Notes: a model not told the origin generated them from the sequence alone. A DNA stretch of 64,000 nt from Pseudomonas sp. RIT409 (GCF_003052515.2 NZ_QARE02000001.1:248001-312000), one strand, 5' to 3'; counted from the first letter of the stretch, positions 48,487-58,040 are shown. Numbers and translations: made by a program.

Positions 48487-50183
48487 AAGCCTTCGCCGAA
48501 CTCTACGCGCAACTGGATGCCACCACGTCGAGCAATGCCAAGCTGGCGGCGATGCAGCGCTACTTCGCCGCTGCGGCACCAGAGGACGCGGCATGGGCCG
48601 TGTACTTCTTGTCGGGGGGGCGGCCCCGCCAACTGGTCCCGACGCGTTTGTTGCGTGAGCAGGCCATGACATTGTCGGGCTTGCCAGAATGGCTGTTCGA
48701 AGAAAGTTATCAGGCCGTTGGTGACCTAGCGGAAACGCTGTCATTGCTCTTGCCTGAAGCGATACACAGCTCCGAAGACGGACTGGCCAGTTGGATGGAA
48801 CATCATCTGTTGCCGCTGCGCGGCCTGCCACCCGAAGAACTGTTGGAGCGCTTGCCGACGTTCTGGGCGCAACTTGACCGTCAGAGCCTGATGGTGTGCC
48901 TGAAGCTGATCACCGGCAGCTTTCGAGTCGGCGTCTCGAAGCTGCTGGTCACCCGCGCACTCGCCGCCCTGGCCGGCATCGACAGCAAACGCGTGGCGCA
49001 GCGCTTGGTGGGCTACACCGACCTGTCCCACCGCCCCACCGCCGAGGGCTACCTCAAACTGATCGCTGAAGAATCTGAAGATGAGCACGCCCAGCGTGGC
49101 GGCCAGCCCTATCCTTTCTTTCTCGCGCACCCGCTCCAACAGCCGGTGGAAGCGTTTGGCGACCTGCTCGGACCGACCGACAACTGGCAGGTGGAATGGA
49201 AGTGGGATGGCATTCGCGCCCAGGTGGTCAAGCGCGACGGACGTCTGTGGGTGTGGTCTCGGGGAGAGGAACTGGTGACAGACCGTTTTCCGGAACTGCA
49301 CAGCCTCGCCCAGTGTTTGCCCGACGGTACGGTGATCGATGGCGAGATCGTCGTGTGGAAAGCGCCAGCGCCCGATCCGCAGGCATCCGAGGCCTTCGCA
49401 CTGGCGCCGGCTGAAGCGTCGACACCTTCCGTGCAGCCGTTCGCCTTGCTCCAGCAGCGCATCGGCCGCAAAACCCTGGGCAAGAAAATCCTGGAAGACG
49501 TACCGGTGGTGGTCCTTGCCTACGATTTGCTGGAATGGTCGGGGCACGACTGGCGCAATCGTCCACAGCATGAGCGGCGGGCCCAATTGGAGCAGGTGAT
49601 TGCCCGTGCCAGCAGCCCGGTATTGATGCCCTCCCCCGTGCTGACCGGCTCGGACTGGACTGACCTGGCCCGCCAGCGCGAAGCGTCGCGCAGCCTGGGC
49701 GTCGAAGGCATGATGCTCAAGGCACGGGATGCGTTGTACGGCGTGGGGCGAACCAAGGACATGGGCGTCTGGTGGAAGTGGAAGATCGACCCGCTCAGCG
49801 TCGACGCCGTGCTGATCTATGCTCAGCGCGGTCACGGCCGCCGCGCCAGCCTGTACAGCGACTACACCTTCGCGGTATGGGATGGCCCACAGGGCAGCAG
49901 CGAACGCACATTGGTGCCGTTTGCCAAAGCATATTCAGGATTGACCGACGAGGAGATGCGCAAAGTCGATGCAATCATTCGCAAGACCACCGTTGAAAAG
50001 TTCGGCCCTGTCCGGAGTGTCACGCCAACGCTCGTGTTCGAGCTGGGGTTCGAGGGCATCGCGTTGTCCAAGCGCCACAAAAGCGGGATCGCCGTGAGAT
50101 TCCCACGCATGCTCCGATGGCGGCATGACAAGCCGGTGGCCGAAGCCGACAGTCTGGCGACCTTGCAAGACCTGCTTGCCTGA
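48483..50183 (+). CDS. ATP-dependent DNA ligase (bacterial Lhr/MBL operon type)
   Basis: A 566-residue ATP-dependent DNA ligase, distinct from NAD-dependent LigA. Residues 1-215 are a helical N-terminal DNA-binding domain. The catalytic lysine is Lys240 in VEWKWDGIRAQ (motif I), followed by FPELHSLAQ and DGEIVVWK (motif III region), EGMMLKARD (motif IV) and WWKWKIDP (motif V). The OB domain ends near FPRMLRWRHDKP. It overlaps the exonuclease gene by four bases (ATGA). Confidence 0.94.
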   Translation: MKAFAELYAQLDATTSSNAKLAAMQRYFAAAAPEDAAWAVYFLSGGRPRQLVPTRLLREQAMTLSGLPEWLFEESYQAVGDLAETLSLLLPEAIHSSEDGLASWMEHHLLPLRGLPPEELLERLPTFWAQLDRQSLMVCLKLITGSFRVGVSKLLVTRALAALAGIDSKRVAQRLVGYTDLSHRPTAEGYLKLIAEESEDEHAQRGGQPYPFFLAHPLQQPVEAFGDLLGPTDNWQVEWKWDGIRAQVVKRDGRLWVWSRGEELVTDRFPELHSLAQCLPDGTVIDGEIVVWKAPAPDPQASEAFALAPAEASTPSVQPFALLQQRIGRKTLGKKILEDVPVVVLAYDLLEWSGHDWRNRPQHERRAQLEQVIARASSPVLMPSPVLTGSDWTDLARQREASRSLGVEGMMLKARDALYGVGRTKDMGVWWKWKIDPLSVDAVLIYAQRGHGRRASLYSDYTFAVWDGPQGSSERTLVPFAKAYSGLTDEEMRKVDAIIRKTTVEKFGPVRSVTPTLVFELGFEGIALSKRHKSGIAVRFPRMLRWRHDKPVAEADSLATLQDLLA

Positions 50184-50589
50184 GCCCTTCTTTGGTGCCT
50201 GTGCATCAACCGTGCGCCGAACGGACGCCCCAAATTCGTGCAGGGCGAAGGGGCCGCTTGCCCCCCCGTACAGAAGCATGCGCACACTCGACACCGTCGA
50301 GGGCGGACTGCTACCAAACCCTCCACAGTCGGTCGCGAGGAGAAACACACGACGCGTAGAGCGTTTTTTTACGCGCCCTTTTTGCCGGTTTCCGCTACTC
50401 TGCCCCTGCCTCAGGCGCCCTGAAAAAAGACAAGAGATGGCTCAAAGTCATCATTGCGACAACTCCGTACATTTAAAACGCACGTTCGTCTCTTTGGTTC
50501 GGAAATTGCTATCTTTTTGCGGTCTGGCTCCTGCCGGTAGCAAGCCTACGCGTGTTCCCAACGCCCAATTTGGTTTTAAGGACTGAACG
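50184..50589. promoter_or_regulatory. 406-base gap between ligase and aotJ; no gene seen
   Basis: No reading frame in this stretch looks coding and I see no remnant of lhr or pdeM. A short stem (CGCGTA at 50353-50358 with TACGCG at 50370-50375) with a T-rich loop and T run nearby could be a weak terminator. The AT-rich part (50440-50580, for example CATTTAAAACGC) probably holds the aotJ promoter, but no clear -35/-10 pair was found. AAGGACTGAACG precedes aotJ. Confidence 0.35.
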
Positions 50590-51372
50590 ATGAAAAAAGC
50601 ATGGCTGACCCTTTCCGCACTCGCTGTCTGCCTGGCCGCTGGCAACGCTATGGCCAAGGAATACAAGGAGCTGCGTTTCGGCGTCGATCCTTCCTACGCT
50701 CCATTCGAATCGAAAGCCGCTGACGGCAGCCTGATCGGCTTCGACATCGATCTGGGCAACGCGATCTGTGCAGAGCTGAAGGTCAAGTGCAAATGGGTCG
50801 AAAGCGATTTCGACGGCATGATTCCTGGCCTCAAAGCCAACAAGTTCGACGGCGTGATCTCGTCCATGACCGTGACCCCTGCACGCGAAAAAGTCATCGA
50901 CTTCTCCAACGAGCTGTTCTCCGGTCCGACCTCGCTGGTCTACAAGAAAGGTTCTGGCCTGAGCGCTGACGTGGCGTCCCTCAAAGGCAAGACCGTCGGT
51001 TACGAGCAAGGCACCATTCAGGAAGCCTACGCCAAGGCCATCCTGGACAAGGCAGGCGTGAAAACCCAAGCCTACGCCAACCAGGATCAGGTCTACGCTG
51101 ACCTGGTGTCCGGCCGTCTCGACGCCTCCGTACAAGACATGCTGCAAGCCGAGCTGGGCTTCCTGAAATCTCCGCAAGGCGCCGACTACGAAGTCAGCAA
51201 GCCGATCGACGACCCACTGCTGCCATCCAAAACCGCCGTGGGCATCGCTAAAGGTAACAAAGAGCTGAAAGCGCTTTTGGACAAAGGTATCAAAGCGTTA
51301 CACGATGACGGCAAGTACGCCGAGATCCAGAAGAAGCACTTCGGCGATCTGAATCTGTACAGCGGTAAGTAA
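50590..51372 (+). CDS. aotJ: Arginine/ornithine-binding protein AotJ
   Basis: A 260-residue periplasmic binding protein of the His/Arg/Lys family. The signal peptide ends NAMA|KE at residue 22. The mature start has the family signature LRFGVDPSYAPFESKAADGSLIGFDIDLGNAICAELK, followed by FDGMIPGLKANKFDGVISSM. Two cysteines (AICAEL and KVKCKW) match the disulfide of the family. It is first in aotJ-Q-M-(AstE-like)-P, which matches the P. aeruginosa aot operon, and is followed by an attenuator. Confidence 0.92.
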   Translation: MKKAWLTLSALAVCLAAGNAMAKEYKELRFGVDPSYAPFESKAADGSLIGFDIDLGNAICAELKVKCKWVESDFDGMIPGLKANKFDGVISSMTVTPAREKVIDFSNELFSGPTSLVYKKGSGLSADVASLKGKTVGYEQGTIQEAYAKAILDKAGVKTQAYANQDQVYADLVSGRLDASVQDMLQAELGFLKSPQGADYEVSKPIDDPLLPSKTAVGIAKGNKELKALLDKGIKALHDDGKYAEIQKKHFGDLNLYSGK

Positions 51373-51378
51373 GAAAAC

Positions 51379-51438
51379 AAACGCCCGTTTCTTTCAGCGA
51401 TCATCCGAATCCCCTCGCTGAGACAAACGGGCGTTTTT
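51379..51438 (+). terminator. Nested hairpin attenuator between aotJ and aotQ
   Basis: AAACGCCCGTTT (51379-51390) pairs with AAACGGGCGTTT (51425-51436), and within it CAGCGA pairs with TCGCTG. TTTTTATT follows. It would terminate most transcripts after aotJ, giving excess binding protein. Confidence 0.8.
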
Positions 51439-51458
51439 ATTGACTGTATAGGTTGCAC

Positions 51459-52187
51459 ATGTTCGAAACTCTTCTGCAAAACCTGGGATTGTCCGCCTTC
51501 AGCCTCAAGGGTTTTGGCCCTTTGCTGATGCAGGGCACCTGGATGACCATCAAATTGTCGGTGATGTCGCTGCTGCTGGCCATCGTGCTCGGCCTGCTGG
51601 GCGCCAGCGCCAAACTCTCCAAGACCGCGCTCCTGCGGGTTCCGGCACAGGTCTACACCACGCTGATCCGAGGCGTACCTGACCTGGTGCTGATGCTGCT
51701 GATTTTCTACAGCCTGCAAACCTGGCTGACCACCTTCACCGAAGCGATGGAATGGGACTACATCGAGATCGATCCCTTCGCTGCGGGTGTCATCACGTTG
51801 GGCTTCATCTACGGCGCCTATTTTACGGAAACCTTCCGAGGCGCGATCCTGGCCGTGCCGCGCGGGCAAGTCGAAGCCGCCATCGCCTACGGCCTCACCC
51901 GCGCCCAGCGCTTTCGTATCGTCGTGTTCCCGCAAATGATGCGCTTTGCCCTTCCCGGCATCGGCAATAACTGGCAGGTGGTGCTCAAGGCCACGGCCCT
52001 GGTGTCGATCATCGGGCTGGCCGATCTGGTCAAAGCGTCCCAGGACGCTGGCAAAAGCACCTATCAACTGTTCTATTTTCTGGTGCTGGCGGCGCTGATC
52101 TATCTGGTCATCACCAGCGTCTCCAACTTCGCCCTGCGCTGGGCCGAACGGCGATATGCCGCAGGCAGCCGGGAGGCTCAACGATGA
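51459..52187 (+). CDS. aotQ: Arginine/ornithine ABC transporter permease AotQ
   Basis: A 242-residue inner-membrane permease of the His/Glu-type importers. About five helices, with the conserved EAA loop VEAAIAYGLTRAQRFRIVVFPQ at about residues 140-165. The start ATG at 51459 is preferred to the TTG two codons upstream. It overlaps aotM by four bases (ATGA at 52184-52187). Confidence 0.93.
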   Translation: MFETLLQNLGLSAFSLKGFGPLLMQGTWMTIKLSVMSLLLAIVLGLLGASAKLSKTALLRVPAQVYTTLIRGVPDLVLMLLIFYSLQTWLTTFTEAMEWDYIEIDPFAAGVITLGFIYGAYFTETFRGAILAVPRGQVEAAIAYGLTRAQRFRIVVFPQMMRFALPGIGNNWQVVLKATALVSIIGLADLVKASQDAGKSTYQLFYFLVLAALIYLVITSVSNFALRWAERRYAAGSREAQR

Positions 52188-52894
52188 TCGAACTGCTTCA
52201 AGAATACTGGCGTGCATTCCTCTACACCGACGGCCAGAACATCACCGGGCTGGCCATGACCCTGTGGTTGCTCAGCGCCTCCATCGCGATTGGCTTCATC
52301 GTCTCGATTCCGCTGTCCATCGCCCGGGTTTCGCCGAACCCACTGGTGCGCTGGCCGGTGCAGTTCTACACCTACCTGTTCCGCGGCACGCCGCTCTATA
52401 TCCAGTTGCTGATCTGCTACACCGGCATTTACAGCATTGCCGCCGTGCGCGAGCAGCCATTGCTCAACGCCTTCTTCCGCGATGCAATGAACTGCACGAT
52501 CCTGGCTTTCGCGTTGAACACCTGCGCGTACACCACCGAGATCTTCGCCGGGGCGATCCGCAGCATGAACCACGGAGAAGTCGAAGCGGCCAAGGCCTAC
52601 GGCCTGACTGGCTGGCGCCTGTATGCCTATGTGATCATGCCATCGGCACTGCGTCGTTCGCTGCCTTACTACAGCAACGAAGTGATCCTGATGCTGCACT
52701 CGACCACCGTCGCGTTCACTGCCACGGTCCCTGACATCCTCAAAGTGGCGCGGGATGCGAACTCGGCCACCTTCATGACGTTTCAGTCGTTTGGCATTGC
52801 GGCGCTGATCTACCTGACGATCACCTTCATTCTGGTGGGCCTGTTCAGATTGGCCGAACGGCGCTGGCTGGCCTTTCTCGGCCCGTCTCACTAG
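52184..52894 (+). CDS. aotM: Arginine/ornithine ABC transporter permease AotM
   Basis: A 236-residue inner-membrane permease, partner of AotQ. The family signature YTYLFRGTPLYIQLL is present and the EAA loop is VEAAKAYGLTGWRLYAYVIMP. Its N-terminal FLYTDGQNITGLAMTLWLL is close to HisM. Ten bases separate it from the next gene. Confidence 0.93.
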   Translation: MIELLQEYWRAFLYTDGQNITGLAMTLWLLSASIAIGFIVSIPLSIARVSPNPLVRWPVQFYTYLFRGTPLYIQLLICYTGIYSIAAVREQPLLNAFFRDAMNCTILAFALNTCAYTTEIFAGAIRSMNHGEVEAAKAYGLTGWRLYAYVIMPSALRRSLPYYSNEVILMLHSTTVAFTATVPDILKVARDANSATFMTFQSFGIAALIYLTITFILVGLFRLAERRWLAFLGPSH

Positions 52895-52903
52895 GACTTC
52901 TGC

Positions 52904-54022
52904 ATGCGACACCTGACCCATGACCTGCTGTCGCCGGTGCCTGGCACCGCACGGCAGATCCACAGCTTTCACTACGGCCCGGAAAACGGGGCCTGCAAGA
53001 TCTACATCCAATCCTCGCTGCACGCCGACGAGCTTCCCGGCATGCTGGTGGCCTGGTATTTGAAGCAACGCCTGGCCGAACTGGAAAAAGCCGGGCAGTT
53101 GCTCGGCGAAATCGTGGTCGTGCCGGTTGCCAACCCTGCGGGGCTTGAGCAGGTGTTGATGGACACGCCATTAGGCCGCTACGAGTTGGAGAGTGGCCAG
53201 AACTTCAACCGCCATTTCGTCGACCTCGCGCAGCAGGTCGGCGATGAGGTAGAAGCTTCGCTGGGCGCCGACGCGAAGCGCAACACTGCGCTGATCCGCG
53301 ATCGCCTGCTCGCCGGGTTGAACGCGCAAATGGCCGCCACGCAACTCGATTCGCAACGTCTGACGCTGCAGCGGCTGGCCTGCGACGCCGACATGGTGTT
53401 GGATCTGCACTGCGACTTCGAATCGGTGGAACATCTGTACACCACGCCAGAAGCCTGGCCGCAGGTCGAGCCGCTGTCTCGCTATCTGGGCGCCCAGGCG
53501 AGCCTGTTAGCGACCGACTCGGGTGGCCAGTCGTTCGACGAGTGCTTTACGTTGGTCTGGTGGCAATTGCAGCAACGCTTCGAAAAGCGCTTCCCCATCG
53601 AGCTGGGCAGTTTCTCCGTGACCCTCGAACTGCGGGGTCAGGGCGACGTCAACCACGCGCTGGGAAGTCGCGACTGCCAGGCCATCCTCAATTACCTGAT
53701 GCAATACGGCGCCATTGCCGGCGAGCCCGCGCCGGCACCCGAACTGATTTATCCGGCCACCCCTCTCGCAGCGGTGGAGCCCGTCGCGACCCCAGTGGGG
53801 GGCCTGCTGGTGTTCTGCACCTTGCCAGGCGAATACGTCGAGGCGGGGCAGCTGATCGCCGAAGTCATCGACCCGATCAGCGACGCCGTGACGCCCGTTC
53901 ACGCGGCGAACGCCGGCCTGATGTACGCCCGCTCCTTGCGACGCATGGCGACCGCCGGCATGGTCATCGCCCATGTCGCCGGCACCGAGCCGTTTCGCAG
54001 CGGCTACTTACTTTCTCCTTAA
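52904..54022 (+). CDS. Succinylglutamate desuccinylase/aspartoacylase-like protein
   Basis: A 372-residue zinc carboxypeptidase-fold protein of the AstE/AspA family. Zinc ligands are probably in SSLHADELPG (His-x-x-Glu) and DMVLDLHCDFES. Its place between aotM and aotP equals PA0891 in P. aeruginosa, so it belongs to the aot operon. It probably acts on an arginine or ornithine derivative, but the exact substrate is unknown. It is distinct from the true AstE of the ast pathway. The aotP start is 12 bases after its stop. Confidence 0.85.
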   Translation: MRHLTHDLLSPVPGTARQIHSFHYGPENGACKIYIQSSLHADELPGMLVAWYLKQRLAELEKAGQLLGEIVVVPVANPAGLEQVLMDTPLGRYELESGQNFNRHFVDLAQQVGDEVEASLGADAKRNTALIRDRLLAGLNAQMAATQLDSQRLTLQRLACDADMVLDLHCDFESVEHLYTTPEAWPQVEPLSRYLGAQASLLATDSGGQSFDECFTLVWWQLQQRFEKRFPIELGSFSVTLELRGQGDVNHALGSRDCQAILNYLMQYGAIAGEPAPAPELIYPATPLAAVEPVATPVGGLLVFCTLPGEYVEAGQLIAEVIDPISDAVTPVHAANAGLMYARSLRRMATAGMVIAHVAGTEPFRSGYLLSP

Positions 54023-54034
54023 GGATTGCCCGTC

Positions 54035-54799
54035 ATGTACAAACTGACCATCGATGGCCTGCATAAAAGCTACGGTGACCACGAAGTTCTCAAGGGCGTG
54101 TCGCTCAAGGCCAACGTCGGTGACGTGATTTGCCTGATCGGCGCCAGCGGCTCGGGCAAGAGCACCTTTCTGCGCTGCATCAACTTCCTAGAACAACCCA
54201 ACGACGGGGCCATGAGCCTCGACGGCCAACCCATCAAGATGGTCAGCGACGCCTCTGGCATGCGCGTGGCCGATCCGGCCGAGCTGCAACGCATCCGCAC
54301 ACGCCTGGCCATGGTGTTCCAGCACTTCAACCTGTGGAGCCACATGACGGTGCTGGAAAACATCACCATGGCACCGCGTCGGGTGCTGGGCGTTTCCAAG
54401 GTGGAGGCGGAGGACCGCGCACGCCGGTACCTGGAGAAGGTCGGCCTGCCGGCCCGCGTGGCCGATCAGTACCCGGCCTTCCTGTCAGGCGGTCAGCAAC
54501 AACGCGTGGCGATCGCTCGCGCACTGGCGATGGAACCGGAAATCATGCTTTTCGACGAGCCGACCTCGGCCCTCGACCCGGAGTTGGTCGGCGAGGTGCT
54601 GAAGGTGATTCAAGGCTTGGCCGAAGAGGGCCGCACCATGATCCTGGTGACGCATGAGATGGGCTTCGCTCGCAAGGTGGCCAATCAGGTGGTGTTCCTG
54701 CACCAGGGCCAGATCGAAGAAATGGGCCACCCCGATGACGTGCTGGGCAGCCCGAAAAGCGAGCGGTTGCAGCAGTTCCTCAGCGGGAACCTGAAATAA
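54035..54799 (+). CDS. aotP: Arginine/ornithine ABC transporter ATPase AotP
   Basis: A 254-residue ATPase of the HisP type. Walker A is GASGSGKST (residues 36-44), the signature is LSGGQQQRVAIARAL and Walker B is IMLFDEPTSALDP. The extra insert after Walker A (IKMVSDASGMRVADPAE) is typical of HisP/AotP. The ATG at 54035 is used; a TTG nine bases upstream is less likely. In P. aeruginosa argR follows; here it does not. Confidence 0.93.
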   Translation: MYKLTIDGLHKSYGDHEVLKGVSLKANVGDVICLIGASGSGKSTFLRCINFLEQPNDGAMSLDGQPIKMVSDASGMRVADPAELQRIRTRLAMVFQHFNLWSHMTVLENITMAPRRVLGVSKVEAEDRARRYLEKVGLPARVADQYPAFLSGGQQQRVAIARALAMEPEIMLFDEPTSALDPELVGEVLKVIQGLAEEGRTMILVTHEMGFARKVANQVVFLHQGQIEEMGHPDDVLGSPKSERLQQFLSGNLK

Positions 54800-54821
54800 G
54801 GCTTCACCCGCACATAAGAGA

Positions 54822-54841
54822 CCAGGCCAGATCTGGCCTGG
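54822..54841 (+). terminator. 20-base perfect palindrome after aotP
   Basis: CCAGGCCAGATCTGGCCTGG is a perfect inverted repeat 22 bases after the aotP stop. No T run follows. It may be a terminator hairpin of the aot operon or a protein site. Confidence 0.4.
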
Positions 54842-54922
54842 CGCAGTACAGACAGACCTGGCCCACCCTACCGCAGAGACTGACCGCTCACCCTTCAAAG
54901 GCACTCCACCACCAGACCGCAG

Positions 54923-54944
54923 GCACCGGCCTTGCTGCCGGTGC
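54923..54944 (-). terminator. GC hairpin after the RND permease gene
   Basis: GCACCGGC (54923-54930) pairs with GCCGGTGC (54937-54944), loop of six, 15 bases after the stop at 54960. There is no T run, so confidence is modest. Confidence 0.4.
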
Positions 54945-54959
54945 GCGGCAACAAAGCGC

Positions 54960-57900
54960 TCAAGTGCTTTCGCTTTTCTTCACCCGAAACCAGGCCGCGT
55001 ACAGTGCGGGCAGGAACAGCAACGTCAGGGCGGTCGCCACGATCAAGCCTCCCATGATCGCCACCGCCATCGGCCCGAAGAACACGCTGCGCGACAGCGG
55101 GATCATCGCCAGCACCGCCGCAAGCGCGGTCAGCACAATGGGCCGGAAGCGGCGCACGGTCGCCTCGATGATGGCCTGCCAACGGTCAAGGCCGGCGGCA
55201 ATGTCCTGTTCGATCTGATCCACCAGGATCACCGAGTTGCGCATGATCATTCCGGACAGGGCGATGGTGCCGAGCATGGCCACAAACCCGAAGGGCTGGC
55301 GGAAAATCAGCAGAAACAGCGTCACCCCTATCAGGCCTAACGGAGCTGTGAGAAAAACCATGAACGTGCGCGAGAAACTGCGCAGCTGGATCATCAGCAA
55401 CGTCAGGACCACGACGATGAACAATGGCACCCCGGCGTTCACCGAATTCTGACCACGGGCGGAATCTTCGACCGTACCGCCGACTTCCAGCAGATAGCCG
55501 TCCGGCAACTGCGCACGCACCCCATCGAGGGTCGGGAGGATCTGCTTGACCAGCGTCGCCGGTTGCTCTTTGCCGTAAATGTCGGCTCGAATCGTCACGT
55601 TCGGCAGGCGATTGCGATGCCAGATGATGCCTTCCTCAAAACCGTATTCGAGCGTCGCCACCTGGGACAGTGCCACGCTCATCCCGTTGGCGGTCGGCAC
55701 TGACAGGCTCGCCAGGCTGCCCAATGCATGGCGCTCCTGTTCAGTGCCACGCAGCAGGATTTCAATCAGCTCATCGTCTTCGCGGTACTGGCTGACACTG
55801 GAGCCGGTCAACTGGCTTTGCAGGAAGCGCGACAGGTCGGCAGTGGTCACGCCAAGCGCTCGCGCCCGGTCTTGGTCGACGTTGAGGTACACGACCTTGC
55901 TCGGCTCCTCCCAATCCAGATGTACGTTCACCACATGAGGGTTTTCGCGCACCTTGGCCGCGACGTCTCGGGCCAGCGCACGCACCTCATCGATGTGCTC
56001 ACCGGTCACCCGGAACTGCACCGGGTACCCCACGGGTGGCCCATTCTCCAGGCGCGTGACGCGCGGGCGCAGCACAGGGAACTGCTCATCCAGCGTCTGT
56101 ATCAGCCAGGTGCGCAGCGCTTCTCGGTCTTCGATGGTTTTGGCCAGCACCACGAATTGGGCAAAGCTCGCCGCCGGGAGTTGCTGGTCCAACGGCAGGT
56201 AAAAACGCGGCGAACCGGTCCCGACGTAGGCGACATAATTCTCGACGCCGGCATGGTCTTTCAGCATGCCTTCCAGGCGCTTGACCTGGTCCGCCGTGTT
56301 ACTGAGCGATGCGCCCTCGGCGAGCTTGAGATCGACCATCAACTCCAGCCGGCCGGACGCCGGGAAGAATTGCTGCGGGACAAAGCGAAAGCTGATGATC
56401 GACAGCGCGAACAACACGATGGTCAGTACGATCACGGTCTTGCGTCGCCGCACGCACCAGCCGACCAGCGCGCGGACGCGAAGGTAGAACGGCGTGCCAT
56501 AGGGGTCCGGAGCGTCGGGGCCCGAGCCGTGCCTGGCGGCATGAAGCCTGGCCAGATCGGGCAACAGCCGTTCCCCCAGGTACGGCACGAAGACCACCGC
56601 GGCGATCCACGAAGCCAACAGCGCTATCGTCACCACCTGAAAGATCGACCGGGTGTATTCGCCTGTACTCGACTGCGCGGTGGCAATTGGCAAAAAGCCC
56701 GCCGCGGTGATCAGCGTGCCCGTGAGCATCGGAAACGCCGTGCTGGTCCAGGCGAAAGCCGCAGCCTTGAGCCGGTCATAGCCTTGCTCCATTTTGATCG
56801 CCATCATTTCCACGGCGATGATCGCATCGTCCACCAGCAATCCGAGCGCCAGCACCAACGCCCCAAGGGAAATCTTGTGCAACCCGATACCGAGGTAGTA
56901 CATCGTGGCGAAAGTCATCGCCAGCACGACCGGGATCGCCAGCGCCACCACCATGCCGGTGCGCACACCGAGCGAGAAGAAGCTCACCAACAGTACGATC
57001 CCCAGCGCCTCGGCGAGCACGCGTACAAATTCGCCGACGCTGCTTTTGACCGCAGCAGGCTGGTCGGAGACCTTGTGCAACTGCATCCCGGCGGGCAGGT
57101 TGCTCTGCAGGCGGGCGAATTCGTGTTCCAACGCGCGGCCCAGGACCAGGATGTCACCACCGTCCTTCATCGCAACCGCCAGGCCGATGGCGTCCTCGCC
57201 CATGAAACGCATGCGCGGTGCGGGCGGATCGTTGAAACCGCGGCGCACATCGGCCAGATCACTGATACGGAACGTGCGGTCGCCGACGCGAATCGGGAAA
57301 TCGCGAAGTTCGTCGACCGTTTGAAAACGCCCGGTCACCCGCAATTGCACCCGCTCATTGGGGGTCTCGAAGAAACTTGCCGCCACCACCGCATTCTGCG
57401 CTTCGAGTGCTTGCTGGACAGCCGACAGCGGCAGGCCCAGGGTGGCGAGCTTGACGTTGGAAAGCTCGATCCAGATTTTTTCATCCTGCAGGCCGATCAA
57501 CTCCACCTTGCCCACATCCTTGACTCGCTGCAGCTGGATCTGGATGCGGTCGGCGTAATCTTTCATGACGGCGTAGTCGAATCCCTCGCCTGTTAGCGCA
57601 TAGATATTGCCGAAGGTCGTGCCGAATTCGTCGTTGAAGAACGGGCCCTGAACGCCCGTCGGCAGGGTCTGACGGATGTCGCCGACCTTCTTGCGGATCT
57701 GGTACCAGAGCTCGGGCAATTTCGCCGAGACGAGTGAATCCCGCGCCATGAACGTCACCTGGGATTCGCCTGGCCGGGAAAAGGACACGATGCGCTCGTA
57801 GTCGCCGGTTTCCATCAGTTTCTTTTCAATACGATCGGTCACCTGCCGCGCCACTTCTTCGGCACTGGCACCCGGCCAAAGGGTGCGGATGACCATGGCT

Positions 57901-58034
57901 TTGAAAGTAAAAGGCGGGTCTTCGCTCTGCCCCAGCTTGGTGTAAGACAAGGCACCCACTACCGCCAGCAGGATCATCAGATACAGGACCATCTGCCGAT
58001 TGCGCAGCGCCCATTCGGAAAGGTTGAAACGCAT
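54960..58034 (-). CDS. RND efflux pump inner-membrane permease
   Basis: A 1024-residue RND transporter, about 12 helices with two large periplasmic loops. The proton-relay Asp pair is in LGLLVDDAIIAVEM (about residue 400). The N-terminus GALSYTKLGQSEDPPFTFKAMVIRTLWPGASAEE is close to the TriC/hydrophobe exporter type. The partner adaptor starts six bases upstream, so the pair is one operon with divergent TetR. No outer-membrane factor gene is present; TolC or OpmH elsewhere is likely. Substrate unknown. Confidence 0.92.
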   Translation of the reverse strand: MRFNLSEWALRNRQMVLYLMILLAVVGALSYTKLGQSEDPPFTFKAMVIRTLWPGASAEEVARQVTDRIEKKLMETGDYERIVSFSRPGESQVTFMARDSLVSAKLPELWYQIRKKVGDIRQTLPTGVQGPFFNDEFGTTFGNIYALTGEGFDYAVMKDYADRIQIQLQRVKDVGKVELIGLQDEKIWIELSNVKLATLGLPLSAVQQALEAQNAVVAASFFETPNERVQLRVTGRFQTVDELRDFPIRVGDRTFRISDLADVRRGFNDPPAPRMRFMGEDAIGLAVAMKDGGDILVLGRALEHEFARLQSNLPAGMQLHKVSDQPAAVKSSVGEFVRVLAEALGIVLLVSFFSLGVRTGMVVALAIPVVLAMTFATMYYLGIGLHKISLGALVLALGLLVDDAIIAVEMMAIKMEQGYDRLKAAAFAWTSTAFPMLTGTLITAAGFLPIATAQSSTGEYTRSIFQVVTIALLASWIAAVVFVPYLGERLLPDLARLHAARHGSGPDAPDPYGTPFYLRVRALVGWCVRRRKTVIVLTIVLFALSIISFRFVPQQFFPASGRLELMVDLKLAEGASLSNTADQVKRLEGMLKDHAGVENYVAYVGTGSPRFYLPLDQQLPAASFAQFVVLAKTIEDREALRTWLIQTLDEQFPVLRPRVTRLENGPPVGYPVQFRVTGEHIDEVRALARDVAAKVRENPHVVNVHLDWEEPSKVVYLNVDQDRARALGVTTADLSRFLQSQLTGSSVSQYREDDELIEILLRGTEQERHALGSLASLSVPTANGMSVALSQVATLEYGFEEGIIWHRNRLPNVTIRADIYGKEQPATLVKQILPTLDGVRAQLPDGYLLEVGGTVEDSARGQNSVNAGVPLFIVVVLTLLMIQLRSFSRTFMVFLTAPLGLIGVTLFLLIFRQPFGFVAMLGTIALSGMIMRNSVILVDQIEQDIAAGLDRWQAIIEATVRRFRPIVLTALAAVLAMIPLSRSVFFGPMAVAIMGGLIVATALTLLFLPALYAAWFRVKKSEST

Positions 58035-58040
58035 CCGTGC

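Noticed and set aside
55728..57596. A 622-codon plus-strand frame over the RND permease
   Set aside because: Antisense shadow of a certain gene, without a start signal or domain.
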